Below are positions 9,526 through 18,460 of a stretch of 64,000 nt of DNA, in pieces. The position numbers and the translations under genes were made by a program. The first letter of the stretch is position 1; each line of letters starts with the position of its first letter. Source of the DNA: Chitinophaga sp. HK235 (GTDB taxonomy: Bacteria; Bacteroidota; Bacteroidia; Chitinophagales; Chitinophagaceae); NCBI RefSeq assembly GCF_018255755.1, contig NZ_CP073766.1:6508501-6572500 (forward strand). The letters are read 5' to 3'. The notes beneath the pieces are model-generated. The model saw only the letters and a list, made by a program, of their open reading frames with translations. It had not been told where the DNA came from and did not search any database.

Positions 9526-10905
9526 TTATTTCAGGTTGTCTGTAAATGTTGTCAGCTGTCCACCGGATACGGCTATATCCAGCAGCGAGCGCCATACCTG
9601 GAGGAATGCTGCTGCTTCGTCTGTTTCTGCCTTCAGCAGGTCATATTGACCTTGTGTGAGTCTGGTGAAATCTATCAGGCCGCTGGTATAACTGAGTTGC
9701 AGCCCTTCATAGGCAAAGCTGGCAGCCTGTGACCGGACTGCTGTCTGTTGCAGGACCAGGATGTTCTGATCATAGTTGAACCTGGCGGTGGCCTGTTGTT
9801 TCTGAAGGTCCAGCGTAATCTGACTGAGCTGTGCTTCATCTGCTTTTATCAAAGCGCTGTATTGTTTCTTTTTGATACGCACTTCAGAAAACTGTAGTAT
9901 GGGAAAGCTCAGTTGTATGCCAGCGGCATAGTTGCTGCGGGAGAGCGACCAGCCATCTGCCTTATGGACGCTGCCATCTGCTGCCACACCGGAACCCCGT
10001 GCGTATGCATTGGCATAGATGTCCAGTTTGGGACGCCAGGTGCGTTGTATTTCCTTAAGGGTGCTTTCGCTGACTTCTTTTTTGGTTTGATAAAAACGTA
10101 ACAGCGGATGGGCGGAGAAGCCCTGTATGGTATCGGTAGCGGAGGGCAGCTGTCCCATCAGGGAGGTGTCTGATAACTGAATGTTGTTGGGTGAGTCAGG
10201 CAACCCGGTTAACCGGGTTAGTTCTGATACCTGGGTATAATACTGTCTGCGTGTTATTAACAGATCGGTGGTTGCCTGTGCCAGTGCTGCCTGAAACTGG
10301 GTGGTATCAATACCGGGTCTGATACCTTCCCGGGCCAGTACCAGCGACTGCTCCAGGCCGGTGCGGGTACGGGCTATATTGGCCTGGTGTGTTTGCATAA
10401 GTTTTTGCAGAAAAACAGCATCCAGGTAAACATAGATGGCTGTATACTGTTGCCTGAAAAGTGCTTCGTTGTAGGAGCTGCCGGCCAGTCTGTACAGGGC
10501 CGCGGCCTTTTCCACTGCTGCCTGCCGCTGACCAAAAGTAAGCGGATTCCATTTAATCAGCGCCCCGAGGGCGGTACCCGGAACCGGATCATACCTGTTG
10601 CCGGCAGATGGTGGTCCGCTGATAGGCAATATCAGGCCCGGATAACTCATCCCGGTAATGTTGTTGTAGGTGGCATATCCTGTCTGATAACCCACATTGA
10701 CCTCCGGCAGCAAGGTGTTTTGGGCAAGGGCGATTCCATATCTGCTGCCTTTAACCTGTTCTTCATAGGATTTCATTTGTGGCTGGGACGACTGAACAAG
10801 GCCCGGCAAATCCCTTATATGGATTGCCTTCTGCTGGCTGTGCACTGGTAAGGAGCATACCATCGCAGTACCAAGGACCAGTAACATTTTACGATAAGCG
10901 TACAT
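9526..10905 (-). CDS. TolC-family outer membrane efflux channel
   Basis: This 459-aa outer-membrane efflux protein is the first gene of the RND operon. It has a signal peptide (KMLLVLGTAMVCSLPVHSQ) followed by the two repeated helical/barrel halves of the TolC fold. Visible family features are long Gln/Ala-rich amphipathic helices (YTAIYVYLDAVFLQKLMQTH; QTAVRSQAASFAYEGLQLSY) and the typical C-terminal stretch ending the second repeat (GLIDFTRLTQGQYDLLKAET). It would form the trimeric channel through which the adaptor and pump export substrate. Unlike many Bacteroidota efflux operons, here the channel gene comes first and the adaptor last. Confidence 0.88.
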   Translation of the reverse strand: MYAYRKMLLVLGTAMVCSLPVHSQQKAIHIRDLPGLVQSSQPQMKSYEEQVKGSRYGIALAQNTLLPEVNVGYQTGYATYNNITGMSYPGLILPISGPPSAGNRYDPVPGTALGALIKWNPLTFGQRQAAVEKAAALYRLAGSSYNEALFRQQYTAIYVYLDAVFLQKLMQTHQANIARTRTGLEQSLVLAREGIRPGIDTTQFQAALAQATTDLLITRRQYYTQVSELTRLTGLPDSPNNIQLSDTSLMGQLPSATDTIQGFSAHPLLRFYQTKKEVSESTLKEIQRTWRPKLDIYANAYARGSGVAADGSVHKADGWSLSRSNYAAGIQLSFPILQFSEVRIKKKQYSALIKADEAQLSQITLDLQKQQATARFNYDQNILVLQQTAVRSQAASFAYEGLQLSYTSGLIDFTRLTQGQYDLLKAETDEAAAFLQVWRSLLDIAVSGGQLTTFTDNLK

Positions 10906-11045
10906 TCATCTGTTGTTTATTGGAAGTATGTTGTTAAGGTATTGATTTCAGCAAAAGCCCGATGGCAGCCAGCTTCAGAAAATCACTCATACCAGTAAGC
11001 TCACATCGTCATCACTTAAAAATAGCGTGAATGATAAGGTTTGGT

Positions 11046-11144
11046 CTATTTTTTACGCTTCACCAGTTCTTTATATAGAAAGGCTTTGGCCTGTAAATTT
11101 TTTGAAATCCGCTTAAAATGGCACTGGTCAGAAAAACCACCCGG
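11046..11144 (-). pseudogene. Decayed C-terminus of an AraC-type regulator
   Basis: On the minus strand the 32 codons ending in TAG at 11046-11048 read PGGFSDQCHFKRISKNLQAK and then AFLYKELVKRKK. The GFSDQCHF core is the conserved start of the last recognition helix of AraC-family HTH domains, and the tail resembles the usual C-terminal end of such regulators. A stop codon (11145-11147) precedes it directly, and no further HTH sequence is recognisable upstream in any frame I tried. It is best read as the remnant of a regulator that once stood upstream of the RND operon. The match is short, so confidence is limited. Confidence 0.5.
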
Positions 11145-11210
11145 TCATCGAATTCATATTGCCAGGATGTAACTGCAATATAAATGGATTTATAAAAAAC
11201 GATGCAGGTA

Positions 11211-11570
11211 TTATTGCTTCCGGGGAGGATATTCAATCCCGGCCTCCTGAATTAATGAAAATCCGTATTTCATGATCGTTTCGATGACAGGGATGGCTTT
11301 ACGGCCTTTTTCTGTCAGGCTGTATTCCACTCTTGGCGGTACTACCGGGTATACTGTTCTGCTCACCAGCCCTTTGGCTTCCAGCTCTCTGAGCTGTGAG
11401 GTCAGCATTTTGTCTGTAATATGAGGAATATCTTTTTTTAGTTCACTGAAACGTTGCGGACTTTCCTGCAGCCGCCACAGTATCGGCATTTTCCAGGTAC
11501 CACCGATATGGCTCAACGCAAATTCGATAGGTGTATAGTACAGTCTTTTATCATGAAAAAATTCAGGCAT
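11211..11570 (-). CDS. HxlR-family winged-helix transcription regulator
   Basis: This 119-aa protein spans the whole HxlR domain. It contains the pattern ALSHIGGTWKMPILWRLQ (start of the DNA-binding domain), PQRFSELKKDIPHITDKMLT (HTH), LRELEAKGLVSRTVYPVVPP (recognition helix and wing) and VEYSLTEKGRKAIPVIETI. HxlR regulators act as dimers, often sensing electrophiles, oxidants or small aromatics. This one lacks an early Cys, so it is probably not of the YodB redox type. The gene is divergent from the MFS exporter at 11738. The shared 167-base region holds repeat elements described separately, so the regulator most likely controls that exporter and itself. Confidence 0.9.
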   Translation of the reverse strand: MPEFFHDKRLYYTPIEFALSHIGGTWKMPILWRLQESPQRFSELKKDIPHITDKMLTSQLRELEAKGLVSRTVYPVVPPRVEYSLTEKGRKAIPVIETIMKYGFSLIQEAGIEYPPRKQ

Positions 11571-11644
11571 AACATTATTTTTTTATTCTGCACGGCTTCC
11601 CTTCCATACTGAGCGGCAATATACGATCCTCTGCCGTTGACACA

Positions 11645-11716
11645 TACTTTCCTTTTTGTAAGTATATCACTAATGGGTAAGTATACCCTTTTTAGCCAGC
11701 GACTATCCCAAATTTG
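11645..11716 (+). promoter_or_regulatory. Probable HxlR operator and promoter of the MFS gene
   Basis: GTAAGTATA occurs twice, at 11658-11666 and 11677-11685, 19 bases apart. The second copy lies inside an inverted repeat GGGTA-AGTA-TACCC (11675-11688). The first pairs with TACTT at 11645-11649 in the opposite orientation. Just downstream is CAAATTTG (11709-11716), one base away from the Bacteroidota -7 box TAnnTTTG and 21 bases ahead of the MFS start codon. The operator would sit on or just before the -33 position. The repeats are seen directly. Their role as the HxlR site is inferred from the divergent layout. Confidence 0.5.
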
Positions 11717-11737
11717 CAGCCGGAAAAATTATTTAGC

Positions 11738-12907
11738 ATGAAAAAAAATCGAACCCTATTCGTATTGGCGCTGGGCATTTTCGGGATCACTACCACAGAA
11801 TTTGGCGTAATCGGTATCCTGCCTGAAATCGCATCTGCATTTGCGGTCAGCATGGATAAGGCGGGGCTTTTGCTGAGTGCATTTGCGATCGTGGTTGCGC
11901 TCTCTGGCCCTTTTATCATCATAGCCCTCTCGTCTTTTGACCGGAAGAAGGTGATGGTATTTTCCTTGTTGATTTTTGCAATAACGAATGTATTATCTGC
12001 ACTGGTAAAAGATTTTCACTGGCTGTTGTTCATCAGGATGCTGCCGGCTTGTTTTCATCCGGTTTACTGGTCGGTAGCGTTGTCGGTGGCTGCGAAAAGT
12101 GCCGGTACACGTGATGCGTCGAGGGCGGTGAGTATTGTATTTTCGGGCCTGACTATTGCAACAGTACTGGGCGTGCCTTTAGCCACGTTGGTGTCCAACG
12201 TGTTCAACTGGCAGACTTCATTTCTATTATCCGCGTTGATCAATCTGATCGCTATGCTGGGCATCCTGTGCTGGCTGCCTCCGATAGGGGCGGGGGACAG
12301 GGCTACGGCCTTTCCCGCAAAGGAAATGCTGAAAAACGGTCGGCTATGGGTAAATGTATTACTGGCTTTTATGATGATCACCGCCATGTATGCCACCTAT
12401 GGATATATGGCTGATTTTCTGAAGACCGTTTCCGGAATGAATGGAAAAGCTATCAGCGGGATGCTGCTCTTATTTGGCATAATGGGTGTTGCAGGCAACA
12501 GGCTGGCAGGTAAATACATGGGACGTTTCCCTTATCAGACGACGCTTGTTTTTATTCTCCTGTTAACGTTGAGCCATCTGCTTTTATACTACCTTGGAAG
12601 CTTCCTGATGCCGGCTGTTTTGGTAGTAGGGATCTGGGGACTGATACATGCCGGCGGTTTTCTGATCAGTAATATCAATGTAACAGCCGCAGCAGATAAC
12701 GCTCCGGAATTTATTAACAGCATCTTTACTTCCTGTGGAAACTTTGCCGTCACAGCTGGCTCTTTACTCGGCGGGTATTGGATTTCAACATTTGGTATTC
12801 ATGAGGTGGTATGGTCCAGTATAATCTGTTTAATAGCGGCGTTGCTGATACTCCTGTTGCGTGAAAAGCTTTTGCGGAAGCGGGAAACAACGGGAACGCC
12901 TGTATGA
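11738..12907 (+). CDS. MFS transporter, DHA1-type drug/sugar efflux
   Basis: This 389-aa major facilitator protein has about twelve hydrophobic segments. The first is FVLALGIFGITTTEFGVIGI and the last ends in LIAALLILLLREKLLRKR. The N-terminal TEFGVIGILPEIASAFAVS pattern and SFDRKKVMVFSLLIFAITN (loop 2-3) match the AraJ/YdhP-like DHA1 efflux permeases. The ATG at 11738 gives the typical short charged N-terminus (MKKNRT). An in-frame TTG at 11714 is less likely because it would lie inside the probable promoter. It is divergent from and probably repressed by the HxlR regulator. Such exporters remove drugs, amino acids or sugars, and the substrate here is unknown. Confidence 0.88.
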   Translation: MKKNRTLFVLALGIFGITTTEFGVIGILPEIASAFAVSMDKAGLLLSAFAIVVALSGPFIIIALSSFDRKKVMVFSLLIFAITNVLSALVKDFHWLLFIRMLPACFHPVYWSVALSVAAKSAGTRDASRAVSIVFSGLTIATVLGVPLATLVSNVFNWQTSFLLSALINLIAMLGILCWLPPIGAGDRATAFPAKEMLKNGRLWVNVLLAFMMITAMYATYGYMADFLKTVSGMNGKAISGMLLLFGIMGVAGNRLAGKYMGRFPYQTTLVFILLLTLSHLLLYYLGSFLMPAVLVVGIWGLIHAGGFLISNINVTAAADNAPEFINSIFTSCGNFAVTAGSLLGGYWISTFGIHEVVWSSIICLIAALLILLLREKLLRKRETTGTPV

Positions 12908-12997
12908 TATATCTTTTATTCTCTATGCGAGTGTGGCTGCAAATAATAATTTCTTAACACTGGTTATGTAGTTTCACACCCGCAAAAGAGTCATTCA

Positions 12998-14221
12998 ATG
13001 AAGTATATTATTCTTTTAGGGGCTTTCCAGGCATTGGTGGTATTTAGTATTTTCATTATCAATCATAAAAAAACATCGGCTGATAAGATATTAAGCTGGT
13101 TTTTGATGTGGGTATTTATTCATCTGGGCAGCGCTTTTCTGCTGCATGTTCTTTTTCCGAATGCGGAAATCCACAAACAGTTTTACACTTTTATCAGCCT
13201 GATATATACACCCTTGTTCTGGACCTATGCAGCGCAGCTCTCCGGCCGGTATCAGCATATAAAAAAGAAGTTCCGTTTGCTTTTCCTGCCGGCGTTGATG
13301 GCGGCAGTCGTATATTTCAGCATCGCTGGTTATGTGATAGCGCATGACGGCGCAACACCTCCGGTTATTATCCTTTATAATAAAGCTGTAGGCTATGCTT
13401 CTGTAATTTCCAGCATCATATATGGGATTTTATTACTGGTAGAATCTCGTCATATACCGTTTTTCTGGCAGTCGGAGCGAAAATTGATCCTGTTTATGGG
13501 CATTGTATCTTTGATCATGTCTTTGTTCTCGGCGGGGCTGATGATCAACAATATGCTGCCTGATACTTCCCGGTTGATACTGGACAGCCATTTATGGGGC
13601 AGGATAGTAACCTACCTCTGCCTGCTGAGTGTTTGCCTGGCTATTGGAAGGCTTAAAATATTATCCCTGATTTATACAGATACTCAGGTGCCGATTTTGG
13701 AAACAGCCCGGGAGGTGTTGGCAACAGTGATCGACGAACCCACTCCCTTTACAGAAATGGAAGACATGGAAGCGCCGGAAACAGCCATGCAGGAGCCTCC
13801 CAGCCAGCACCGGAAATTACTGTTGTCTCCCGATCAGCAATCGGTTATTGCCAGAGATATCAAACGCTGGATGGAGGGAAAGGACCTCTATAAAGACCCC
13901 GAACTGACTTTAGACAAACTGGCGGCTACTATGGAAATATCCAGACATCACCTTTCTGAAACCCTCAACCAGTACCTGGGCCAGTCTTTTTATCAGTTTA
14001 TTAATGAATACAGAATCAGGGAAGTGGTGAGGTTGATTGATGAACACCGGGAAAATAAGGTTACGCCCAACATCCTCTCCCTGGCTTTCGAAGCAGGCTT
14101 TCATTCCAAATCATCTTTTAATCAATACTTCAAAAAAGTAACCGGTAGTACACCTTCAGCTTATCTGAAAAGTACGAATACCGTTCCCCGGTTCACGAAC
14201 ATCTCTATCAATAACGCTTAG
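12998..14221 (+). CDS. Membrane-anchored AraC-family regulator
   Basis: The 407-aa protein has two parts. Residues 1 to about 225 hold six to seven hydrophobic helices (YIILLGAFQALVVFSIFII; LILFMGIVSLIMSLFSAGLM; IVTYLCLLSVCLAIGRL). The C-terminal part, from about residue 285, is an AraC-type double HTH (LTLDKLAATMEISRHHLSET and ILSLAFEAGFHSKSSFNQYF, then KKVTGSTPSAYL). A charged linker joins them. This architecture is common in Chitinophagaceae, and the ligand sensed is generally unknown. It stands between the MFS gene and the TonB-dependent receptor gene on the same strand. It could control either the receptor/phospholipase pair downstream or an unlinked target. Confidence 0.88.
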   Translation: MKYIILLGAFQALVVFSIFIINHKKTSADKILSWFLMWVFIHLGSAFLLHVLFPNAEIHKQFYTFISLIYTPLFWTYAAQLSGRYQHIKKKFRLLFLPALMAAVVYFSIAGYVIAHDGATPPVIILYNKAVGYASVISSIIYGILLLVESRHIPFFWQSERKLILFMGIVSLIMSLFSAGLMINNMLPDTSRLILDSHLWGRIVTYLCLLSVCLAIGRLKILSLIYTDTQVPILETAREVLATVIDEPTPFTEMEDMEAPETAMQEPPSQHRKLLLSPDQQSVIARDIKRWMEGKDLYKDPELTLDKLAATMEISRHHLSETLNQYLGQSFYQFINEYRIREVVRLIDEHRENKVTPNILSLAFEAGFHSKSSFNQYFKKVTGSTPSAYLKSTNTVPRFTNISINNA

Positions 14222-14310
14222 TATCTGCGTTTTTTTGCGGCTCTTAACAATATGGTAATATAAATTAACTGATTGACTTTCAGTGAATAGAAATCGATGT
14301 AGTCCTCTCT

Positions 14311-14323
14311 GACCGACACGGTC
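14311..14323. promoter_or_regulatory. Short perfect inverted repeat upstream of the receptor gene
   Basis: GACCG-ACA-CGGTC forms a perfect 5-bp inverted repeat 71 bases before the TonB-dependent receptor start codon. A -7-like box CAACTTTG (14367-14374, one mismatch to TAnnTTTG) follows. The repeat may be an operator, but a match of this length can arise by chance. Confidence 0.25.
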
Positions 14324-14393
14324 GTACGGATTTATCCAGAAGGACGACTTCTTTAGCAGGCCGGATCAACTTTGCGGAAAAAATAATTCGCTC

Positions 14394-17186
14394 ATGAGTA
14401 GCCGGCTTTTGTTATTGATTTTACTCCTGCCTGTTTTCTGTACAGCACAGCAGATCAGGGGGAGCATTTTATCCAAAGAAGGACCGTTGCCTGCCGCCAC
14501 TATTATCATTGATGGAACAGGGACACAGACCGATCTTTCGGGGGCTTTTGATATTGTTGTCAGGAAAACGGGAAAAGTAACGCTTAAAATCAATTATGTT
14601 GGGTTTGCCGTCAAAACGATGGAAGTGGATGTAAAACCTGGCATCAATCAATTGGGGGCGATACTGATGGAGCCAGCCAGCGATGTACTGGGAGAGGTAG
14701 TGGTAAAGGGAGCTTCCGCCGGATCGCAGGTGCGCGCCATCAGCATTAAAAAGAACGCACAAGGCATTATGGAAGTACTGGCCGCTGATGCCATCGGTAA
14801 ACTGCCCGATCGTAATGCTGCCGAAGCGGTGCAACGTATACAGGGCGTGTCCATCGAAAGAGACCAGGGCGAAGGACGTTATGTATCTGTTCGTGGTACG
14901 CCTATCCAATGGAGCGCCACCTTGCTCAACGGCAACCGCTTGCCTACCGCCAGTCTGGACTATACAGACCGCCGCATTCAAATGGATATCTTTCCTTCTG
15001 AACTCATAGAATATGTACAGCTGTCTAAAGCGATCACGCCGGATATAGAAGGAGATGCCATTGGAGGCTCCATTAATTTTATTACCAAAGCAGCCCCCAT
15101 GTCCCGTACACTCAGGATCAACGCTGCAGGTGGATATGGAGACCAGGCCCGTAAAGGTTCCTATAATGCTTCTGTTGTTTATGGAGACAGACTGATGAAG
15201 GGCAAACTGGGTTTTGTGCTTTCCGGCGTGATATGGGACCGTACCTCGGCCCAGGACCGTTATAATATGAATTATGATTTTACCAACCCTGATCGTAAAC
15301 AGTCCTATTCCATTACAGACCTGCAGCTGCGGGACTATATCGCGCACCGCAGAACCACTGGCTTAAACGCAGGCCTGGAATATAAATTCAATGACAGGCA
15401 TAAAGTCCAGTTCAAAGGTATTTACAGTGACTTCCTGGATGGACAGATGGTACGAGAAACCTATTTTTATTTCAACGCCAAAAATGCAACCATTACCTCC
15501 AGGGCTTCCAATTACCTCACCAGTCTGTATTCCGGAGAACTGAGTGGACAGTCCGTCCTCTCTCCTAAAGTAAGTCTGGACTGGGCTGCCAGTCTGGATA
15601 AATCTAAATTCCGGTTTAAAGATCCCGGTTATTATCCGATGGCTGTCTTCCAGCAGGCCACCACTTATGAAGGGCTGGCTGCCGATGGAAAAAAATACCT
15701 GGCCATGGATGCTCCGGATGGCAAAGGAGATGTGATTGATGCGGTATTGCCTCATTTATCACCATCCACACCTATCAGCAGCACTTCCATGAAACTATCT
15801 CAGGTAATTATGGTGCGCAGCACCAACTGGGAAGAAAACAAACGTTTCGGCTTTAACTTAAAATATACACCAGACAATAAGCTTCATCTGAAATTCGGTG
15901 GTAAATTTATTCATAAGGATAAAGTGGTGCAGACACCATACAATATTTATCTGGCGGGTATTCAGGGCGCTGCGCCTACCATGGCCGGTTTTGGCAGCGA
16001 GCCATTCCCTTACAACGGTGGTTTCCTGACCGAAATAGGTTCGCCTTACAACAATGTGATCATCGACCAGATGCCGCTCAGTCAGCTGAAAACACTGGTA
16101 ACACCTGAAGGTATCAGTAATAATAAGTTGTTTCCTTACCAGGTGGACTCCGCTACCAATATATCCGGTGCTACCAAATATTTTACCGGTGTGGAAAACG
16201 TGTATGCCTTATACGTTATGGGCGAATACAAAGCATCGGATAAGTTAACACTGACAGGTGGTATCCGTAACGAATACAACAAGGTTACTTTCAACGGTAG
16301 TAAAGTGAGCACCAGCACCAAGCAGGTCACAGCGCTTACACAAGACAACAGCTACAATGCCTTTTTGCCTATGCTGCATCTGAAGTATAACCTGACCGAT
16401 AAAGATATTATCCGCCTGGCCTATACCCGCAGCTTTGCCCGCGCCGATTTCAATAACCTGAACCCCGGCACCACACAGGATGATGTCAACAAAACCATCA
16501 GCAGAGGCAACGCCAATCTGAAACCTACTTTCGCCAATAACTTCGACCTGATGGCTGAACATTATTTCGGTGGAATAGGCATGGTCAACTTCGGCGCCTT
16601 CTATAAAAAACTGACGGATCTTATCTATACCAATCAGTCTTCCGAAATGGTGGGTGGCATACAATACATGGTCAGTGAGCCTGAAAACCTGCAACATGCA
16701 TGGTTGGCCGGTTTTGAAGCGGGTTTTGTAAAAAGATTTACTGGTCTCCCCGGCTTCTGGAAAGGATTTGGTATAGATGCCAATTATACCTATACCGATT
16801 CCAGAGTGAAGATCCCCCGTTTTACCGGCACTGAGAAAACAGAAGATGAAAGTGCGATACCCAAACAGGCCAAACATATCTTCAATGCATCAGTGATATA
16901 TGAGTACCGTAAGTTCATGGCCAGGGTTGCCGGCAACTACAAAGGAAAATATCTGGATGTGATCCGCCAGGCTGCAGGTCCTGATCATTACCGCTGGTAT
17001 GCCCAGAACTTCACCGTAGACTTTTCTGCTTCTTACGCGATCACTCCTAAAATCAGGACATTCCTGGAGCTGAACAACATCACCAATGCGCCGGTACGCT
17101 ATTATCATGGCACCTTCGACCGGGTGGAACAGGCAGAATGGTATTCCATCAGAGGCCAGATAGGCGTCAATGTAAAAATCTTCTAA
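14394..17186 (+). CDS. TonB-dependent outer membrane receptor
   Basis: This is a 930-aa receptor with a signal peptide (RLLLLILLLPVFCTAQQ) and an N-terminal carboxypeptidase-regulatory-like domain (GSILSKEGPLPAATIIIDGT). The plug begins with AIGKLPDRNAAEAVQRIQGV and includes YVSVRGTPIQWSATLLNGNR, followed by a 22-strand-type barrel. The plug pattern resembles the TonB-dependent receptors of the caulobacter/xanthomonad type rather than SusC, and no SusD partner is present. It is followed after 18 bases by a PI-PLC-like secreted protein, so the pair is probably one transcript. The receptor may import a product released by that enzyme, such as inositol phosphate or glycerophospho-compounds. This is inference from the layout only. 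Confidence 0.9.
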   Translation: MSSRLLLLILLLPVFCTAQQIRGSILSKEGPLPAATIIIDGTGTQTDLSGAFDIVVRKTGKVTLKINYVGFAVKTMEVDVKPGINQLGAILMEPASDVLGEVVVKGASAGSQVRAISIKKNAQGIMEVLAADAIGKLPDRNAAEAVQRIQGVSIERDQGEGRYVSVRGTPIQWSATLLNGNRLPTASLDYTDRRIQMDIFPSELIEYVQLSKAITPDIEGDAIGGSINFITKAAPMSRTLRINAAGGYGDQARKGSYNASVVYGDRLMKGKLGFVLSGVIWDRTSAQDRYNMNYDFTNPDRKQSYSITDLQLRDYIAHRRTTGLNAGLEYKFNDRHKVQFKGIYSDFLDGQMVRETYFYFNAKNATITSRASNYLTSLYSGELSGQSVLSPKVSLDWAASLDKSKFRFKDPGYYPMAVFQQATTYEGLAADGKKYLAMDAPDGKGDVIDAVLPHLSPSTPISSTSMKLSQVIMVRSTNWEENKRFGFNLKYTPDNKLHLKFGGKFIHKDKVVQTPYNIYLAGIQGAAPTMAGFGSEPFPYNGGFLTEIGSPYNNVIIDQMPLSQLKTLVTPEGISNNKLFPYQVDSATNISGATKYFTGVENVYALYVMGEYKASDKLTLTGGIRNEYNKVTFNGSKVSTSTKQVTALTQDNSYNAFLPMLHLKYNLTDKDIIRLAYTRSFARADFNNLNPGTTQDDVNKTISRGNANLKPTFANNFDLMAEHYFGGIGMVNFGAFYKKLTDLIYTNQSSEMVGGIQYMVSEPENLQHAWLAGFEAGFVKRFTGLPGFWKGFGIDANYTYTDSRVKIPRFTGTEKTEDESAIPKQAKHIFNASVIYEYRKFMARVAGNYKGKYLDVIRQAAGPDHYRWYAQNFTVDFSASYAITPKIRTFLELNNITNAPVRYYHGTFDRVEQAEWYSIRGQIGVNVKIF

Positions 17187-17204
17187 TCATAAAAAACATT
17201 CATT

Positions 17205-18407
17205 ATGCATACAATTATTAACAGAGCGTTGGCTGCTGTACTGCTCTCCTCTGCAGCCGTGGCTGGTTTCGCCCAATCTTCCAAAAAAACTTCTGCGCAG
17301 CTGGATGCGCTTAAAATAAATCAGGTGCAGGTACTGGGTACGCACAACAGCTATGCACGGCCCGTTGACTCTGCAGTGCTGGCTTATATTGATCCTATTC
17401 TGGAAAAAATGGCGAAAGGCTATTTTGCAGGTATGTCTAAGGAACAGGCGGCGGCTTTCCATGAATTTCATCCGAATGAGATGAAGATGAGTGAGGGATT
17501 AAAATATAACCATCCTCCCTTTGATGTGCAGCTGGATGCAGGCGTACGCAGTCTGGAGATAGATGTGCATTACGATCCTACCGGTAACCGTTTTAATGAT
17601 CCCGCATCGTACCGGGAGTTGCGTAAGAAAGGATATGAGCAGCTGGCTCCATTTGAAACCAAAGACCTGGACAAACCCGGCTTTAAAGTGTTGCACATGG
17701 CCGATATTGATTTCCGTACCCATTACACCACCTTCAAAGGTGCATTGTCTGCGATGAAGTCCTGGTCTGATGCACATCCTGATCATTTCCCCATTTATGT
17801 GATGATAGAAGCGAAAGACAAAGGTCTTCCTCTTTTCCCCAATTCCGCACAGGTATTGCCCTTCGATGAAAAAGCCTTTGATGAGCTGGACCAGGAAGTA
17901 GTGAGTGTACTGGGCCGCGACAAGCTGATCACGCCGGATGATGTACGGGGCAAATTCCCTACGCTGCGTGAAGCAGTACTGGCCCGCAACTGGCCTACTA
18001 TAAAAGCTGCCAGCGGCAAATTCATTTTTCTGCTGCTGCCTTCCACAGCGGGTATGAACCTGGTTTCTGACTACGCCAAAAACAAACCTAATCTGGAAGG
18101 CCGTATCATGTTTATGCAGTCACTCCCGCAGGATACTTATGCAGCCTTCTTCCTGCTGGACAATGCTATTGTTCGCAAAAAAGAGATACAGCAGTATGTG
18201 CAACAGGGCTTTCTGGTGAGAACACGCGCGGATATTGAAACGTATGAAGCGAAAGTAAATGATCATACCAGGGCTGACGCAGCTTTTGAAAGCGGTGCCC
18301 AGATCATTTCAACGGATTTTTTCCGTAAAGGCAACGGATATGGTACACCTTATTTTGTGAACCTGCCCGGTGGAGGAGAGGCCAGAGCTAATCCGGTTAA
18401 CAAGTAA
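17205..18407 (+). CDS. Ca-dependent phosphoinositide-specific phospholipase C-like protein
   Basis: The 400-aa protein has a signal peptide (ALAAVLLSSAAVAGFAQS) and the PI-PLC fold in the Ca2+-dependent PI-PLC-C1 arrangement. Key features are a first catalytic-type His in QVLGTHNSYARP, the GVRSLEIDVHYDPTG segment (Glu/Asp metal ligands), the second His in KVLHMADIDFRTHYTTF, and Glu and Lys in YVMIEAKDKGLPLF. The size and spacing fit the bacterial members. It probably cleaves phosphodiester bonds of phosphoinositide- or glycerophospho-type lipids outside the cytoplasm. It lies 18 bases behind the TonB-dependent receptor and ends before a strong bidirectional terminator. Confidence 0.82.
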   Translation: MHTIINRALAAVLLSSAAVAGFAQSSKKTSAQLDALKINQVQVLGTHNSYARPVDSAVLAYIDPILEKMAKGYFAGMSKEQAAAFHEFHPNEMKMSEGLKYNHPPFDVQLDAGVRSLEIDVHYDPTGNRFNDPASYRELRKKGYEQLAPFETKDLDKPGFKVLHMADIDFRTHYTTFKGALSAMKSWSDAHPDHFPIYVMIEAKDKGLPLFPNSAQVLPFDEKAFDELDQEVVSVLGRDKLITPDDVRGKFPTLREAVLARNWPTIKAASGKFIFLLLPSTAGMNLVSDYAKNKPNLEGRIMFMQSLPQDTYAAFFLLDNAIVRKKEIQQYVQQGFLVRTRADIETYEAKVNDHTRADAAFESGAQIISTDFFRKGNGYGTPYFVNLPGGGEARANPVNK

Positions 18408-18416
18408 TTATATTCT

Positions 18417-18460
18417 ATAATAAAGCCGCATAAATCAATGGATTTATGCGGCTTTATTAT
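18417..18460. terminator. Bidirectional intrinsic terminator, 20-bp perfect stem
   Basis: A 20-bp perfect stem (18417-18436 with 18441-18460) closes a 4-base AATG loop. The core of the stem is AAAGCCGCATAAATC. A/T-rich outer bases supply a U-tract on both strands. It lies between the stop of the PI-PLC gene (plus) and the stop of the minus-strand gene ending at 18461, so it serves both. Confidence 0.9.

Noticed and set aside
14469..15347. Long minus-strand open frame of 292 codons inside the TonB-dependent receptor gene
   Set aside because: It is a shadow frame opposite a clear receptor gene. Its protein has no signal or domain.
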